In this document: piece after piece, positions 1 through 8,537 of the stretch
Layout: each line of letters begins with the position of its first letter
Numbering within the stretch: the stretch's first letter is position 1
Assembly (NCBI GenBank): GCA_021781705.1
Contig: JAJXWI010000009.1
Location: forward strand, 1-61,138
Reading direction: 5' to 3'
Source of the DNA: a bacterium
Lineage (GTDB): Bacteria; Verrucomicrobiota; Lentisphaeria; Victivallales; GWF2-38-69
Length of the DNA: 61,138 bases
The notes under the pieces: generated by a model
The model's input: the letters and a program-made list of their open reading frames with translations, nothing else
Databases searched by the model: none
Told to the model about the DNA's origin: nothing
Position numbers and translations under genes: made by a program

Positions 1-210
1 GATGCGATTGAAAGAATAGAAGTTGAACGAAAATTCGGACTTGCCAAAAGACGCTACAGCATGGGACTTGTCATGGAAAAGCTACCACTGACAGCTTTGG
101 CAGCAGTTTCACTGACTATCATAGTGAAGTGGACCCTTTGTCAAGGACAGAAAATCAAAACTAACAATCTAATAAATAACTTTTTCATATTTGCATCTTC
201 TCCCTTTTAA
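1..210 (+). pseudogene. C-terminal end of a DDE transposase (IS5/IS1182-like), cut by the window edge
   Basis: Frame 1 is open from the first base to TAA at 208-210 and gives about 69 residues. The part EVERKFGLAKRRYSMGL followed by a hydrophobic stretch is typical of the C-terminus of IS5/IS1182-type DDE transposases (the E and K/R-R-Y region after the last catalytic acid). After about residue 40 the similarity to that family stops (IIVKWTLCQGQKIK), and the DNA there looks like an IS3-type terminus, so the natural C-terminus has probably been replaced. The gene begins outside the window, so intactness cannot be judged. The family assignment rests on motif recognition only. Confidence 0.6.
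117..156 (+). repeat. IS3-type terminal sequence (possible nested element end)
   Basis: The bases from about 117 (atagtgaagtggaccc, then tttgtcaaggacagaaaa) resemble the two IS3-type ends at 21001 and 23333, which share atagtggtc, then ttggacagta and agaaaataaa. It lies inside the 3' end of the transposase frame, which suggests that one element inserted into, or recombined with, another. Alignment by eye only. Confidence 0.35.
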
Positions 211-224
211 TGAAAAATTCAGGA

Positions 225-1013
225 TTAAAAAAGTCCTTTTGGTAAACCGTCTTTTACAAATCCCAGATTTACTGTATCAAACTCCACATTTGTTCGCCAG
301 CCCGGACCACAAAGATAAAATGAATTTGGAGCCCACAATTTATCAATCTTCGTAAACGAATTAATATAATAAGTTTTATAAGATTTCTTTTTCTCTGACT
401 CGAACCATTCGGCTTTCATAGGGTAGTAATAATCTGCTGTTATATAAACCTTTACTTGTTCCGTTGTCTCTGGATTGGACAATAAAAACACTCTGCAATC
501 CATTGTTTTCAGTGTTGTTTTGTCAAGTTCCTTCTCGAATTTCCAGTATATAAAAGCCATTGTAAGGTCTTCTGGTTTTAACCCGTATTTGCCCAGCTTG
601 GACACTTCCGGGAGTACTGAAGTAATTACGCTTGGAGCATCACCGTTATAAGCTTGTCCTACAGTATAAAATTCTTCCTTGCCCTCTTCTCCTACAGTAT
701 CAGATTCTTCCTTACCCTTTTTTCCTATCGTTATTTTAGTGAATACTCGTGTCTCGGTAAATCTTGTGCTAAGTTTTATAGGAGTAGTTTCTACAGAAGT
801 CCTTTTTATTATAGAATTGTTATCATCATTTCTTCTTTTGTGCGAAACCTCTCCGCTCATCATAGCCCAAGTATCAACAGGATGGTTTCGTCTGACCATA
901 TCAAGGAACTCCAAAGATGAAGGAGAATGAGATTCATCACCCAACAAGTTAAGAGATAAAAAAAATGAAAGAATAGTAAGAGACAAGAGACAGAAATATA
1001 TATTTCTTTTCAT
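225..1013 (-). CDS. LolA-like outer-membrane lipoprotein-sorting family protein
   Basis: A 262-residue exported protein. The ATG at 1013 is preferred over an upstream start at 1052, because the longer form would run 35 bases into the LysM gene and would place 13 polar residues before the hydrophobic signal (KRNIYFCLLSLTILSFFLS). There is no lipobox cysteine, so it is probably periplasmic. The C-terminal half (KVYITADYYYPMKAEWF, then a tyrosine-rich strand and a final FVKDGLPKGLF) resembles the lipoprotein-sorting (LolA/LolB fold) proteins that often replace LolA in Lentisphaerota, Verrucomicrobia and related groups. Near the middle is a direct 11-residue duplication (GKEESDTVG / GKEEFYTVG). 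It lies four bases downstream of the LysM gene, so both are likely one transcript. The specific role is inferred from family only. Confidence 0.55.
   Translation of the reverse strand: MKRNIYFCLLSLTILSFFLSLNLLGDESHSPSSLEFLDMVRRNHPVDTWAMMSGEVSHKRRNDDNNSIIKRTSVETTPIKLSTRFTETRVFTKITIGKKGKEESDTVGEEGKEEFYTVGQAYNGDAPSVITSVLPEVSKLGKYGLKPEDLTMAFIYWKFEKELDKTTLKTMDCRVFLLSNPETTEQVKVYITADYYYPMKAEWFESEKKKSYKTYYINSFTKIDKLWAPNSFYLCGPGWRTNVEFDTVNLGFVKDGLPKGLF
658..723. repeat. Two tandem 33-bp repeat units inside the LolA-like gene
   Basis: Units 658-690 and 691-723 both start cctacagtat and continue with an attcttcctt-type core; they differ at only a few bases. Being a multiple of three, the duplication keeps the frame and yields two copies of a charged GKEE-x-x-TVG peptide in a low-complexity linker. 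Confidence 0.7.
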
Positions 1014-1017
1014 ACGG

Positions 1018-1581
1018 CTAGTTTGCCTTTGGAATATAAAGCGCCTGCCCAACAGAAATCGTGTTATCCTTTAGCTTGTTAGATTTCTTTATCGATTCTA
1101 CAGAGACCTTATAAGCTTTTGCTATGGTGGTCAGTGTCGCGCCTTCTTGAACCTTATAAACATAAAACTTTCCCGTTGCCGCTGTCCCACCAGCAGAAGT
1201 TTGAGTATTCTTTGACGACTTAACAGCATTGCTTACAGCCTTGCTTGTTTCATTTGCAATTCTATCAACAGCCGTGTTGAGAGTTTTCTGCATCTGGGCT
1301 TTATCCTCTCCTAACTGCTGTTTAAACGCAGCCATATTGCTCTGTATCTGAGAATTGCTTTGCCTATCTGCGGCAAGCGTCTGCTTCAATTGACTTACCT
1401 GAAGTTCCAGAGAAGAACACCTATCCTGAAGATAGGCCATTTGCTGAGATAAAGAATTTACCGTTGCCTCATTATTTTTCACTATCGTCATCAATTGCAC
1501 CTGATAATTATCATATGCAATCAATCCTGTAGATAAAAAAAAGCTAAGAAATGTAAATTTCAGTGTGTAGTATTTTTTCAT
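1018..1581 (-). CDS. Exported coiled-coil protein with C-terminal LysM domain
   Basis: 187 residues. An N-terminal signal (LKFTFLSFFLSTGLIAYD) is followed by a long heptad-rich region (about residues 25-125) rich in Gln, Leu and Ala, then an Ala/Thr/Gly linker and one LysM domain (about 138-185: YKVQEGATLTTIAKAY through SVGQALYIPKA). LysM binds the N-acetylglucosamine parts of peptidoglycan, so the protein is likely a periplasmic wall-associated factor, with the coiled coil making oligomers. It is followed after four bases by the LolA-like gene. No catalytic domain is visible. ATG start; the upstream 140 bases separate it from ybeY. Confidence 0.75.
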   Translation of the reverse strand: MKKYYTLKFTFLSFFLSTGLIAYDNYQVQLMTIVKNNEATVNSLSQQMAYLQDRCSSLELQVSQLKQTLAADRQSNSQIQSNMAAFKQQLGEDKAQMQKTLNTAVDRIANETSKAVSNAVKSSKNTQTSAGGTAATGKFYVYKVQEGATLTTIAKAYKVSVESIKKSNKLKDNTISVGQALYIPKAN

Positions 1582-1721
1582 ATTTTCCCTTAGATAAAAA
1601 TTTAGATTTAATTAGACCTTCCACGAAAATGTCATGGACAGTGTCTTATGTATAGACTCCTGTTTTGTTTCTATGTCAAAATTTATCATAAAAATCCGGA
1701 AGTTCTAACTAATGGCCAAAT

Positions 1722-2207
1722 TTACTCTGCAAAACAAAATATCTTAGAAAGATCAAATTCAATTTTTAATGCAGCCATTATCTTTCGTTCAGCCCTTCTC
1801 ATTTTCCGTCTATCTCCTGGCGTTAAATCATCAAAACCATGGACGTGCAGTAACCCGTGGACCATATACAAAGTTAGTTCTTCGGCAAAACTCGTATTTC
1901 TCCTTTTTTGTGCCTCAAAAAAAGCCTTCTCGTGAGAAACTATAAGTTCAGCTATTACGGTGTACTCATCATTCAAGGTATCTGCACCCCTATAATCAAA
2001 AGAAATAACATCCGTAATACCTTCATGCCCCACAAATTCTTCATTTATTTTTGCGATCTTGGATAGAGATACAAACGCCACAGATATTTTCTGCGTAGAA
2101 CCAGCTTTGAGATTTATAAGAAATGCTGCTCTTGATAGCAAATTCCTAAACTTTTTTCTGGATATTTTTAAATCCGTCTTGGACGGCTTTGAAAAGATCA
2201 CCTTCAT
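1722..2207 (-). CDS. ybeY: YbeY endoribonuclease / 16S rRNA maturation factor
   Basis: YbeY is a metal-dependent single-strand RNase needed for 16S rRNA 3'-end processing and ribosome quality control. The protein has the family core ITDVISFDY and the metal-binding region HGLLHVHGFDD. In the standard motif (H-x3-H-x5-H) the third ligand is histidine; here it is Asp, a variation that may still bind metal. The start is uncertain: ATG at 2207 (MKVIFSKP) fits the family N-terminus; an in-frame ATG at 2222 is possible. Either way the start lies inside the end of the upstream HD gene (62 bases of out-of-frame overlap), so the two are translationally coupled. phoH, HD and ybeY in a row is a common bacterial arrangement. 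Confidence 0.9.
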   Translation of the reverse strand: MKVIFSKPSKTDLKISRKKFRNLLSRAAFLINLKAGSTQKISVAFVSLSKIAKINEEFVGHEGITDVISFDYRGADTLNDEYTVIAELIVSHEKAFFEAQKRRNTSFAEELTLYMVHGLLHVHGFDDLTPGDRRKMRRAERKIMAALKIEFDLSKIFCFAE

Positions 2208-4488
2208 TTTCGTCCTCATCATCTACAGGATAACTTATTCTTGAATGGAGCATAGAAGTCAGTGTTTTTATAAAACTGGTCTTTGCCTTAGCCAAATCAT
2301 TAAGGGACAGTACTGTATCATCCAATTGCCCTTCTTTTATTTTTTTTCTTATTATTTCCCATACAAAAGATTCAATCTTTGAAGCTGTCGGTTTTTCCAG
2401 AGACCTGGAAGCTGCTTCACAGGCGTCGGCGAGACTCAATAACGCTATTTCTTTTTCAACCGGATTGGGACCAGGATATCTATATTCTTCCTCTGTAACA
2501 GTTGCTCCATCTATAGCGGAGTTTTCTTCCACTGCCCTTCTATAAAAGAAATAAATCAAATCTGTTCCATGATGCTGTTCTATTGCATCTCTTATAACGC
2601 TGCTCAGTTTATATTTTATTGCAAGATTTATACCATCTTTTATATGATTCATGATTATCATACTGCTTATGCTCGGGCGAAGCATATTATGAAAATTGTT
2701 CCCTGCTGAATTATTCTCAGAAAAATATTCAGGCCTGCTAAGTTTTCCTATATCATGAAAAAGAGCACAAACTCTCGCTCTTATCGGATTGGCTCCTATA
2801 TCATTAGCAGCTTGTTCCGCCAAAGTTGCCACGACTAAAGAGTGATGATAGGTCCCAGGAGCTTCCATTTGGAGCCTTCTCAACAAGGGATGATTGTAGT
2901 CGCAAAGGGTCAACAGGTTCATGTTTGTCGAAACTTGAAAAACCGATTCAATAACAAATAAGACAGCTAAAGAAATTATTCCGCATAAAACTCCGTTTAT
3001 TAAACAGAAAAAAACCAAAGTATAAATTTCATTCGGCTCGTTAATGATAAACCTGACAAGATAGATAAGTTCTGTGGGAATCAAAACTAGCGGCACTGTG
3101 ATTATAGATCTTATAAAAAAATCTTTATAATTCTTTGACTTATAAACAGCAATAGAAGTAAAACATGTCAAAGCCATCCCCAGAATTACTGCATAATAAT
3201 TATCGATCTTTACGGCCACGACTAATGAAACGAGTAAACTTGAAAAAGTAGCGCCTCTTAGCCCAACCAATACACTAAGCAAAATTGGAGCCATGGCTAA
3301 AGGCATAATGCATGTAGCAAAACTACTAGGAATAATATATTCTGAACACATCCAGGAAAATCCTTTGAGAGAGAGATGGATAGCAAACAAAGACACCACT
3401 ATAGTCGTTGCCACTACACCCATCTTCTGATTGCTTAATATTATCACCTTATGAAGACTGTAAAAATAAACAAAAGTTATGAGAATCAGAATAAAACTTA
3501 CTAGCAGTTTGTAGAAGAAATTTTTCCAGAAATCCAAATAAATATTTTGCTGGCCTTTGGCATGTTCATATGCTACAAAGCGTTCCAGCAATACAGGCGT
3601 TACCTTTTCTCCTTTTCTTATTAATTGCGTACCTTTTACGACATATTCATGTACGTCATTCTTTTCAGATGAGGCAACTGCCTGTCTTTCCAGCTCTGTA
3701 AGAGCCTTATCTTGAGCAAGATTAGGCTTGATAATGGATAATGCTATTTTACAAAATGTCTCTTTTAGAATATTACTGCTTTTTGAAAGATAATCCTGTG
3801 AAACACTTTTCGCAAATTCCGCAGCAGCTTCTTCAGGTGTAGGAATAATGGAAATCAGCTGCGGCGTCCTTATATGCTCATTCTTATTAATAATCCGTAT
3901 TTCGAGGCTTCCAGGTTTAGCAGCATTAATAACTTCGTTTCTGTCTATTATTCCAGAATAAATTATATTAGATAGTTTATTCTTAAGTAATTCCAGTTTT
4001 TTCTTATCGCTTTTTATCCGAGAAATAAGGGGAATCGATTCCTCGGCTATGTTGTATTTATTTGTAAGAAAAGCTATGGCATTTGGATTATTCGCTTTCG
4101 AAATCTCTGTTAAGATACTTTCTACTTGTAACACCATATCTTCAGAAGCGGCATCGTCTATTTTGTATATCAGCGGAACTGAAGACCTAGCTTGCTCCCG
4201 TTTTTTTTCCGTATCTATTGTGTTCAGATAGTTAAAATTGAATTCAGCATAAATTGTCTTGGGCGCTTGTTGATCCTTAACTAAATAAAACTCTAAACTC
4301 TTATTTCTATATGGAAAAACAAGCACGAGTGTGCAGCATAACCATAATATAAGATAAATTAAAGCACTTATAATTTTAGATTTGTCTAGATAGTGGCCAA
4401 TAGTATCGTTAAGTCTAAGCCTTGTACTTGGAATGGCTAAACCTTCTTTTTCCAGACGCCTCCTTTTTATGCTTTTGAATAGTCTCAT
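2146..4488 (-). CDS. 7TM-HD cyclic-di-AMP-type phosphodiesterase (PgpH/YqfF family)
   Basis: 780 residues with the family's full architecture: a cytoplasmic N-terminus, one membrane helix (about 38-58), a large outside domain (to about 330), seven membrane helices (about 330-520), and a C-terminal HD domain (from about 545). The HD domain shows GTYHHSL, then FHDIGKL with the metal-binding His-Asp pair, MNHIKDG and EQHHGT. Characterised members (Listeria PgpH) hydrolyse c-di-AMP; whether this organism makes c-di-AMP is not shown here. It sits between phoH and ybeY, all on the minus strand and closely spaced, a conserved set also seen in Firmicutes and PVC bacteria. Its 3' end overlaps the ybeY start. 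Confidence 0.88.
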   Translation of the reverse strand: MRLFKSIKRRRLEKEGLAIPSTRLRLNDTIGHYLDKSKIISALIYLILWLCCTLVLVFPYRNKSLEFYLVKDQQAPKTIYAEFNFNYLNTIDTEKKREQARSSVPLIYKIDDAASEDMVLQVESILTEISKANNPNAIAFLTNKYNIAEESIPLISRIKSDKKKLELLKNKLSNIIYSGIIDRNEVINAAKPGSLEIRIINKNEHIRTPQLISIIPTPEEAAAEFAKSVSQDYLSKSSNILKETFCKIALSIIKPNLAQDKALTELERQAVASSEKNDVHEYVVKGTQLIRKGEKVTPVLLERFVAYEHAKGQQNIYLDFWKNFFYKLLVSFILILITFVYFYSLHKVIILSNQKMGVVATTIVVSLFAIHLSLKGFSWMCSEYIIPSSFATCIMPLAMAPILLSVLVGLRGATFSSLLVSLVVAVKIDNYYAVILGMALTCFTSIAVYKSKNYKDFFIRSIITVPLVLIPTELIYLVRFIINEPNEIYTLVFFCLINGVLCGIISLAVLFVIESVFQVSTNMNLLTLCDYNHPLLRRLQMEAPGTYHHSLVVATLAEQAANDIGANPIRARVCALFHDIGKLSRPEYFSENNSAGNNFHNMLRPSISSMIIMNHIKDGINLAIKYKLSSVIRDAIEQHHGTDLIYFFYRRAVEENSAIDGATVTEEEYRYPGPNPVEKEIALLSLADACEAASRSLEKPTASKIESFVWEIIRKKIKEGQLDDTVLSLNDLAKAKTSFIKTLTSMLHSRISYPVDDEDENEGDLFKAVQDGFKNIQKKV

Positions 4489-4511
4489 ATTTATTGAAAA
4501 ACAAATTAATT

Positions 4512-5486
4512 CTATCTTATGCTGGACCTTTTATTTTCCAACTCATAAGCATTTATTATTTTCTCTACAAGTGAGTTTCTAACAACATCTTTTGCAGTAA
4601 AAGTACAAAATGATATTTCTTCTATTTTTTTCAAAACCTTTAAAGCATGAGCTAATCCGGAATTTTTATTCTTGGGAAGATCTGTTTGAGTGGGGTCCCC
4701 TGTTACAATGCATTTTGATTCAAAGCCTATTCTGGTAAGAAACATCATCATTTGCTCTGCTGTCGTATTTTGAGCCTCATCTAGAATGATAAAGGCATTG
4801 TTAAGGGTACGTCCTCGCATAAATGCCAGAGGTGCAACCTCTATAATATTATCATCTATTAATCTATTAGCTTCATCAAAATCCATCATATCGTAGAGAG
4901 CATCATATAAAGGACGTAAATAGGGTTTTATTTTTTCTTCAAGCGTTCCAGGTAAAAACCCTAAATTCTCTCCAGCTTCCATTGCGGGTCTGGTAAGTAT
5001 TATTCTATTAAATCTGCCTGCTAAAAAATAAGAAATTGCCATTGCCATTGATAAGTAAGTCTTACCCGTCCCCGCAGGACCAATACCAAAGACAATATCC
5101 TTATCTTTTATTTCTTTTATATATTCATATTGAGTTTTAGTTCTGGGAATTATTACACTTTTTCGCGGGCTTACCTTAACTGCCTCTTTATAAAATTCAG
5201 CACTGTTTATATTCTTATTCCCTGAAGATGAAAGATTGAATAATATAATTTCAAAGTCTTTTTGCCTTATGGGAAGCCCTGACTCATGTATTCCCATTAA
5301 CTCTTTAATTACAGAAAAAACTTTTTCCGTCTTTTCTGAAGTTCTGGAAGTTATCTTCACCAAAGTATCGCGAACTATTATTTTAACAGAAAATAGTTTT
5401 TCTAAGAGAGCAACATTCTTGACAGGGTCACCTGCAAACATTGCATTTAGCGATGATCTGTCAAGAAAAATTTCTTTAGTTAACAT
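4512..5486 (-). CDS. phoH: PhoH family P-loop ATPase
   Basis: 324 residues, the usual PhoH length. An N-terminal KH-like/R3H-type region (1-110) precedes the ATPase domain with Walker A GPAGTGKTYL (about residue 137), ILTRPA, the Walker B FIILDEAQN, and the sensor-like ITGD-type segment (IVTGDPTQTDLP). PhoH proteins are ATPases linked to RNA metabolism; the neighbourhood with YbeY (rRNA processing) fits this. It is 23 bases upstream of the HD gene and presumably in the same transcript. The exact RNA activity of this family is poorly defined. Confidence 0.9.
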   Translation of the reverse strand: MLTKEIFLDRSSLNAMFAGDPVKNVALLEKLFSVKIIVRDTLVKITSRTSEKTEKVFSVIKELMGIHESGLPIRQKDFEIILFNLSSSGNKNINSAEFYKEAVKVSPRKSVIIPRTKTQYEYIKEIKDKDIVFGIGPAGTGKTYLSMAMAISYFLAGRFNRIILTRPAMEAGENLGFLPGTLEEKIKPYLRPLYDALYDMMDFDEANRLIDDNIIEVAPLAFMRGRTLNNAFIILDEAQNTTAEQMMMFLTRIGFESKCIVTGDPTQTDLPKNKNSGLAHALKVLKKIEEISFCTFTAKDVVRNSLVEKIINAYELENKRSSIR

Positions 5487-5521
5487 CTAGAAAGAAGGTT
5501 CCATAAAAAAAAACAGAACCA

Positions 5522-6040
5522 TTACTTTGCCGGAATATTAAGAACCATGCCTTCTCTCACACTGCCTGGGCTGGGCAATTTACCTTTGTTAGCACTTAGT
5601 ATTTTCTTCCAATCCCTCCCGTCTCCATAAACCTTTTTGGATATTATCCAAAGAGAGTCGCCTTTTTCTACAGTATAAGTACTTGGCGTTGAAGAGGGAG
5701 CCACGGCGGCGGCAGCAGTATTATTCGCATTAGAATAAGAGGCATCTACTACAGGCTGATTCAATGCCGGCTCAATAGTGACGACAGGAATAGTCGTTTC
5801 TTCTGTTGTAGCTAAGGGCACGGAATCAATCATTGAAACAGCGCTTGAGGACGTGCTATTCTCGCTGTAAGGAGCAGGTGCCGGCGGTGGCGTCCATGTG
5901 TTATAGCATCCTTGAACATAGTTTTTCCACTGTTGCTCTTCAGGCCCATAATTTGTCCTTGCCAATTCCGGAGCACATCCGGAGATAACAATAGAGATTC
6001 CCCCTAACAAAAATGAACGGTAAATTAAGTTTTTCTTCAT
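5522..6040 (-). CDS. LysM-domain lipoprotein
   Basis: 172 residues from the ATG at 6040 (an upstream ATG at 6055 adds only five residues before the signal). The signal ends in a lipobox ISGC (residue 22), so the protein is probably a lipid-anchored envelope protein. A low-complexity Pro/Ala/Ser/Thr linker (about 45-120) leads to one C-terminal LysM domain (YTVEKGDSLWIISKKVYGD... GMVLNIPAK). It lies 36 bases before phoH and 10 bases after fabF, so it may be read through from the fatty-acid genes. A peptidoglycan-binding tether role is inferred. Confidence 0.8.
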   Translation of the reverse strand: MKKNLIYRSFLLGGISIVISGCAPELARTNYGPEEQQWKNYVQGCYNTWTPPPAPAPYSENSTSSSAVSMIDSVPLATTEETTIPVVTIEPALNQPVVDASYSNANNTAAAAVAPSSTPSTYTVEKGDSLWIISKKVYGDGRDWKKILSANKGKLPSPGSVREGMVLNIPAK

Positions 6041-6065
6041 AGACTTTAACTCCATAGTTGTATTT

Positions 6066-7313
6066 TTATTTAAACTTTTTCAGAATAAGTGTAGCATTGT
6101 GCCCACCAAATCCCAGATTCATATTTAGTGCCGTTTCTACATTAACTCTTACGGCTTCGTTTGGAGTATAATCCAAATCACACTCAGGATCTGATGTTTC
6201 ATAATTAATAGTCGGCGGAATTATTCCTTCTTGTATTGCTTTCACGCAACAAATAGTTTCTATTGCTCCAGCAGCTCCAAGATTATGACCGACAGTACCT
6301 TTGATACTGCTTATGTGTATGTTATAAGCATTTTCCTTAAATACCGCCTTATATGCCATTGTCTCTAGCTTATCATTGAGTTCGGTACTGGTTCCATGCG
6401 CGTTTATGTATGTTATCCCATCAAGAGGTATTTTTGCGTGGTTTAGCGCACATCTGACAGATTGAGCTGCGCCTGTACCACCATCTGCTGGAGCAGTAAT
6501 ATGATGAGCATCTCCGGAAGCGCCATACCCCACTAATTCGGCAAGTATGTTTGCTCCACGTTTTTTGGCGTACTCAAGTTCTTCCAGAATGAGGATGCCG
6601 GCGCCTTCAGACATTATAAAACCGTCTCTGTTGGCATCAAATGGTCTGCTAGCTTTTTTGGGATCAGCATTATTTGTGCTCATAGCTTTCATTGAACAAA
6701 AACCGGCAAATGACACCGGCGTTATTCCAGCTTCAGCTCCACCGGTTATCATAATATCAGCATCATTTCTTTTAATCATCCAGAAAGCTTCGCCTATTGA
6801 ATGAGTAGAAGAAGCGCATGCCGTCACTATAGCCATATTGGGCCCCTTGGCTCCATATCGTATTGAAACATTTCCAGAAGCAAGATCCACTATCATCATA
6901 GGAATCAAAAACGGAGAAATTCTGCCTGGTCCTTTTTCTTTCAAAAGATGAGTTTGCGCTTCAAGTGTTTGAATGCCGCCTATGCCGCTTCCTACCAACA
7001 CCCCAACTCTTTCCGGATTAATTACTGAAGATATATCCCTAGGCAGTCCAGCTGATTCCATAGCTTCATCCGCTGCGCCTACAGCAAATTGACAAAAAGG
7101 ATCAAGTCTTCTTGCTTCCTTTAGAGGCATGTATTTTTCTATATTAAATCCTTTTACCTGCCCCGCTATTTGCGTACGATATTCTGTCGGATCAAAATAA
7201 GTTACCCTGTCAATTCCCGACCTTCCGTTAATAAGAGAATCCCAATATTCCGCAATATTATTCCCTACGCAGGATACAACTCCCATACCTGTAACTACAA
7301 CTCGTCTATCCAT
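6066..7313 (-). CDS. fabF: 3-oxoacyl-ACP synthase II (KAS II)
   Basis: 415 residues, the usual length. It condenses acyl-ACP with malonyl-ACP in fatty-acid elongation. The catalytic triad is intact: Cys in VTACASSTHSIGEAF, His in INAHGTSTELND, His in KGTVGHNLGAAGA. The N-terminus VVVTGMGVVSCVG and the C-terminal NLGFGGHNATLILKKF are also canonical. ATG start at 7313. It is the last fab gene of the minus-strand set fabD-fabG-acpP-fabF and is separated from acpP by a 94-base gap with a hairpin. Confidence 0.97.
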   Translation of the reverse strand: MDRRVVVTGMGVVSCVGNNIAEYWDSLINGRSGIDRVTYFDPTEYRTQIAGQVKGFNIEKYMPLKEARRLDPFCQFAVGAADEAMESAGLPRDISSVINPERVGVLVGSGIGGIQTLEAQTHLLKEKGPGRISPFLIPMMIVDLASGNVSIRYGAKGPNMAIVTACASSTHSIGEAFWMIKRNDADIMITGGAEAGITPVSFAGFCSMKAMSTNNADPKKASRPFDANRDGFIMSEGAGILILEELEYAKKRGANILAELVGYGASGDAHHITAPADGGTGAAQSVRCALNHAKIPLDGITYINAHGTSTELNDKLETMAYKAVFKENAYNIHISSIKGTVGHNLGAAGAIETICCVKAIQEGIIPPTINYETSDPECDLDYTPNEAVRVNVETALNMNLGFGGHNATLILKKFK

Positions 7314-7355
7314 CGTGTATTCCTTAGCTTAATGTTAACTTAGGCACGTAATATA

Positions 7356-7388
7356 AAAGGGGCAAACGGCTACTGCGAATGCCCCTTT
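7356..7388 (-). terminator. Hairpin between acpP and fabF: partial terminator or attenuator
   Basis: Arms aaaggggca (7356-7364) and tgcccctttt-side (7380-7388) form nine perfect pairs around a 15-base loop. Read on the minus strand the stem is followed by T-rich sequence (TATATTA). It lies downstream of acpP and upstream of fabF on the same strand, so it could end most transcripts after the highly expressed acpP while letting some through to fabF. The role is inferred from position. Confidence 0.6.
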
Positions 7389-7407
7389 ATTTTTAACTTA
7401 GAAAAAA

Positions 7408-7647
7408 TTACTTTTCGATATGTGTTTCAATATATCTGATAGCATCTCCGACAGTAGTAAGCTTTTCAGCATCTTCGTCAGGAATGTCAGCACCAAACTC
7501 TTCTTCCAAAGCCATAACCAGCTCTACCTGATCCAAAGAGTCAGCGCCAAGATCTTCGATAAACTTTGCATCATCGGTAGCTTGCTCAGGAGACACGCCT
7601 AACTGATTCACTACAATTTCTCTCACTTTGTCAGCAGTAGTTGACAT
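7408..7647 (-). CDS. acpP: Acyl carrier protein
   Basis: 79 residues, very acidic, with the phosphopantetheine attachment serine in [18 protein letters not shown]. It carries growing acyl chains for FabD, FabG and FabF encoded around it. The ATG at 7647 has a strong Shine-Dalgarno, GGAGG, placed nine bases upstream. The gap to fabG (126 bases) may hold an own promoter, as is common for acpP. Confidence 0.97.
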   Translation of the reverse strand: MSTTADKVREIVVNQLGVSPEQATDDAKFIEDLGADSLDQVELVMALEEEFGADIPDEDAEKLTTVGDAIRYIETHIEK

Positions 7648-7773
7648 TTCTTTTCCTCCAATTTTTTACTTGGTTTTTATTAAAAACTAAATTTTGTTTT
7701 TGTTTCTACACGGTTAAGTTAAGCCTAGTCCCAAAAAAATGCAAGTATTTTGTTTTTAAAACTCAAAAACAAA

Positions 7774-8523
7774 TCACATCAGCATTCCACCATCCACGTT
7801 CAAGACCTGTCCCGTAATATAGTCAGAATCGCTAGTACAGAAGAAGCAAACAGCTTTTGCTACATCTTCTGGAGTTCCCGGCCTTTTCATAGGAGTTACC
7901 ATCAAAAACGCCTGCATTGCTGCTTCAGAAAGGTTGTGCGTCATTTCTGTAGCTATAAACCCGGGAGCTATTGCATTACATGCAACATTTCTTGACGCAA
8001 ACTCTTTTGCTACAGATTTTGTCAAGCCTATCATACCAGCTTTTGAAGCTGAATAATTAGCCTGTCCGACATTCCCCATTCTTCCAACAACAGAAGAAAT
8101 ATTAACAATTTTCCCGTTCCCGGCTTTCATCAAGTATCTTATGGAAGCCTTTACAAAATTAAATGCCCCGGTAAGATTTATATCCAAAACTTTAGACCAG
8201 TCTTCAGAAGTCATTCTTAATAAAAGGGTATCTCTTGTTATCCCGGCATTATTAACAAGAATATCAATTTTCCCGAAATGTTCTACGGCTTTCTTTACTG
8301 CTTCTTCGGCTTCCGCCATTTTTGAAACATCAGCCTTAACCGCAAAAGCATTAATTCCTTTGGCCTTGAATTCATTCGCTGTCTGTTCCGCTACATCCAG
8401 CATCACATCCACAAGTACCAGCGAAGCACCTTCGGATGAAAGTTTTTCAGAAATAGCCTTACCTATTCCTCTAGCTCCACCAGTAATAATCGCTACTTTT
8501 CCTTCTAATCTTTTACAACTCAT
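7774..8523 (-). CDS. fabG: 3-oxoacyl-ACP reductase
   Basis: 249-residue short-chain dehydrogenase. It has the NADP(H)-binding TGGARGIGKAI motif, NNAGITRD, the catalytic Ser in NISSVVGRMG, and YSASK with the catalytic Tyr and Lys; the C-terminus ITGQVLNVDGGMLM is typical of FabG. It reduces 3-oxoacyl-ACP in each elongation round. It starts 14 bases after fabD, indicating one transcript with it. Confidence 0.96.
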   Translation of the reverse strand: MSCKRLEGKVAIITGGARGIGKAISEKLSSEGASLVLVDVMLDVAEQTANEFKAKGINAFAVKADVSKMAEAEEAVKKAVEHFGKIDILVNNAGITRDTLLLRMTSEDWSKVLDINLTGAFNFVKASIRYLMKAGNGKIVNISSVVGRMGNVGQANYSASKAGMIGLTKSVAKEFASRNVACNAIAPGFIATEMTHNLSEAAMQAFLMVTPMKRPGTPEDVAKAVCFFCTSDSDYITGQVLNVDGGMLM

Positions 8524-8537
8524 TTTTACCTCATTAT

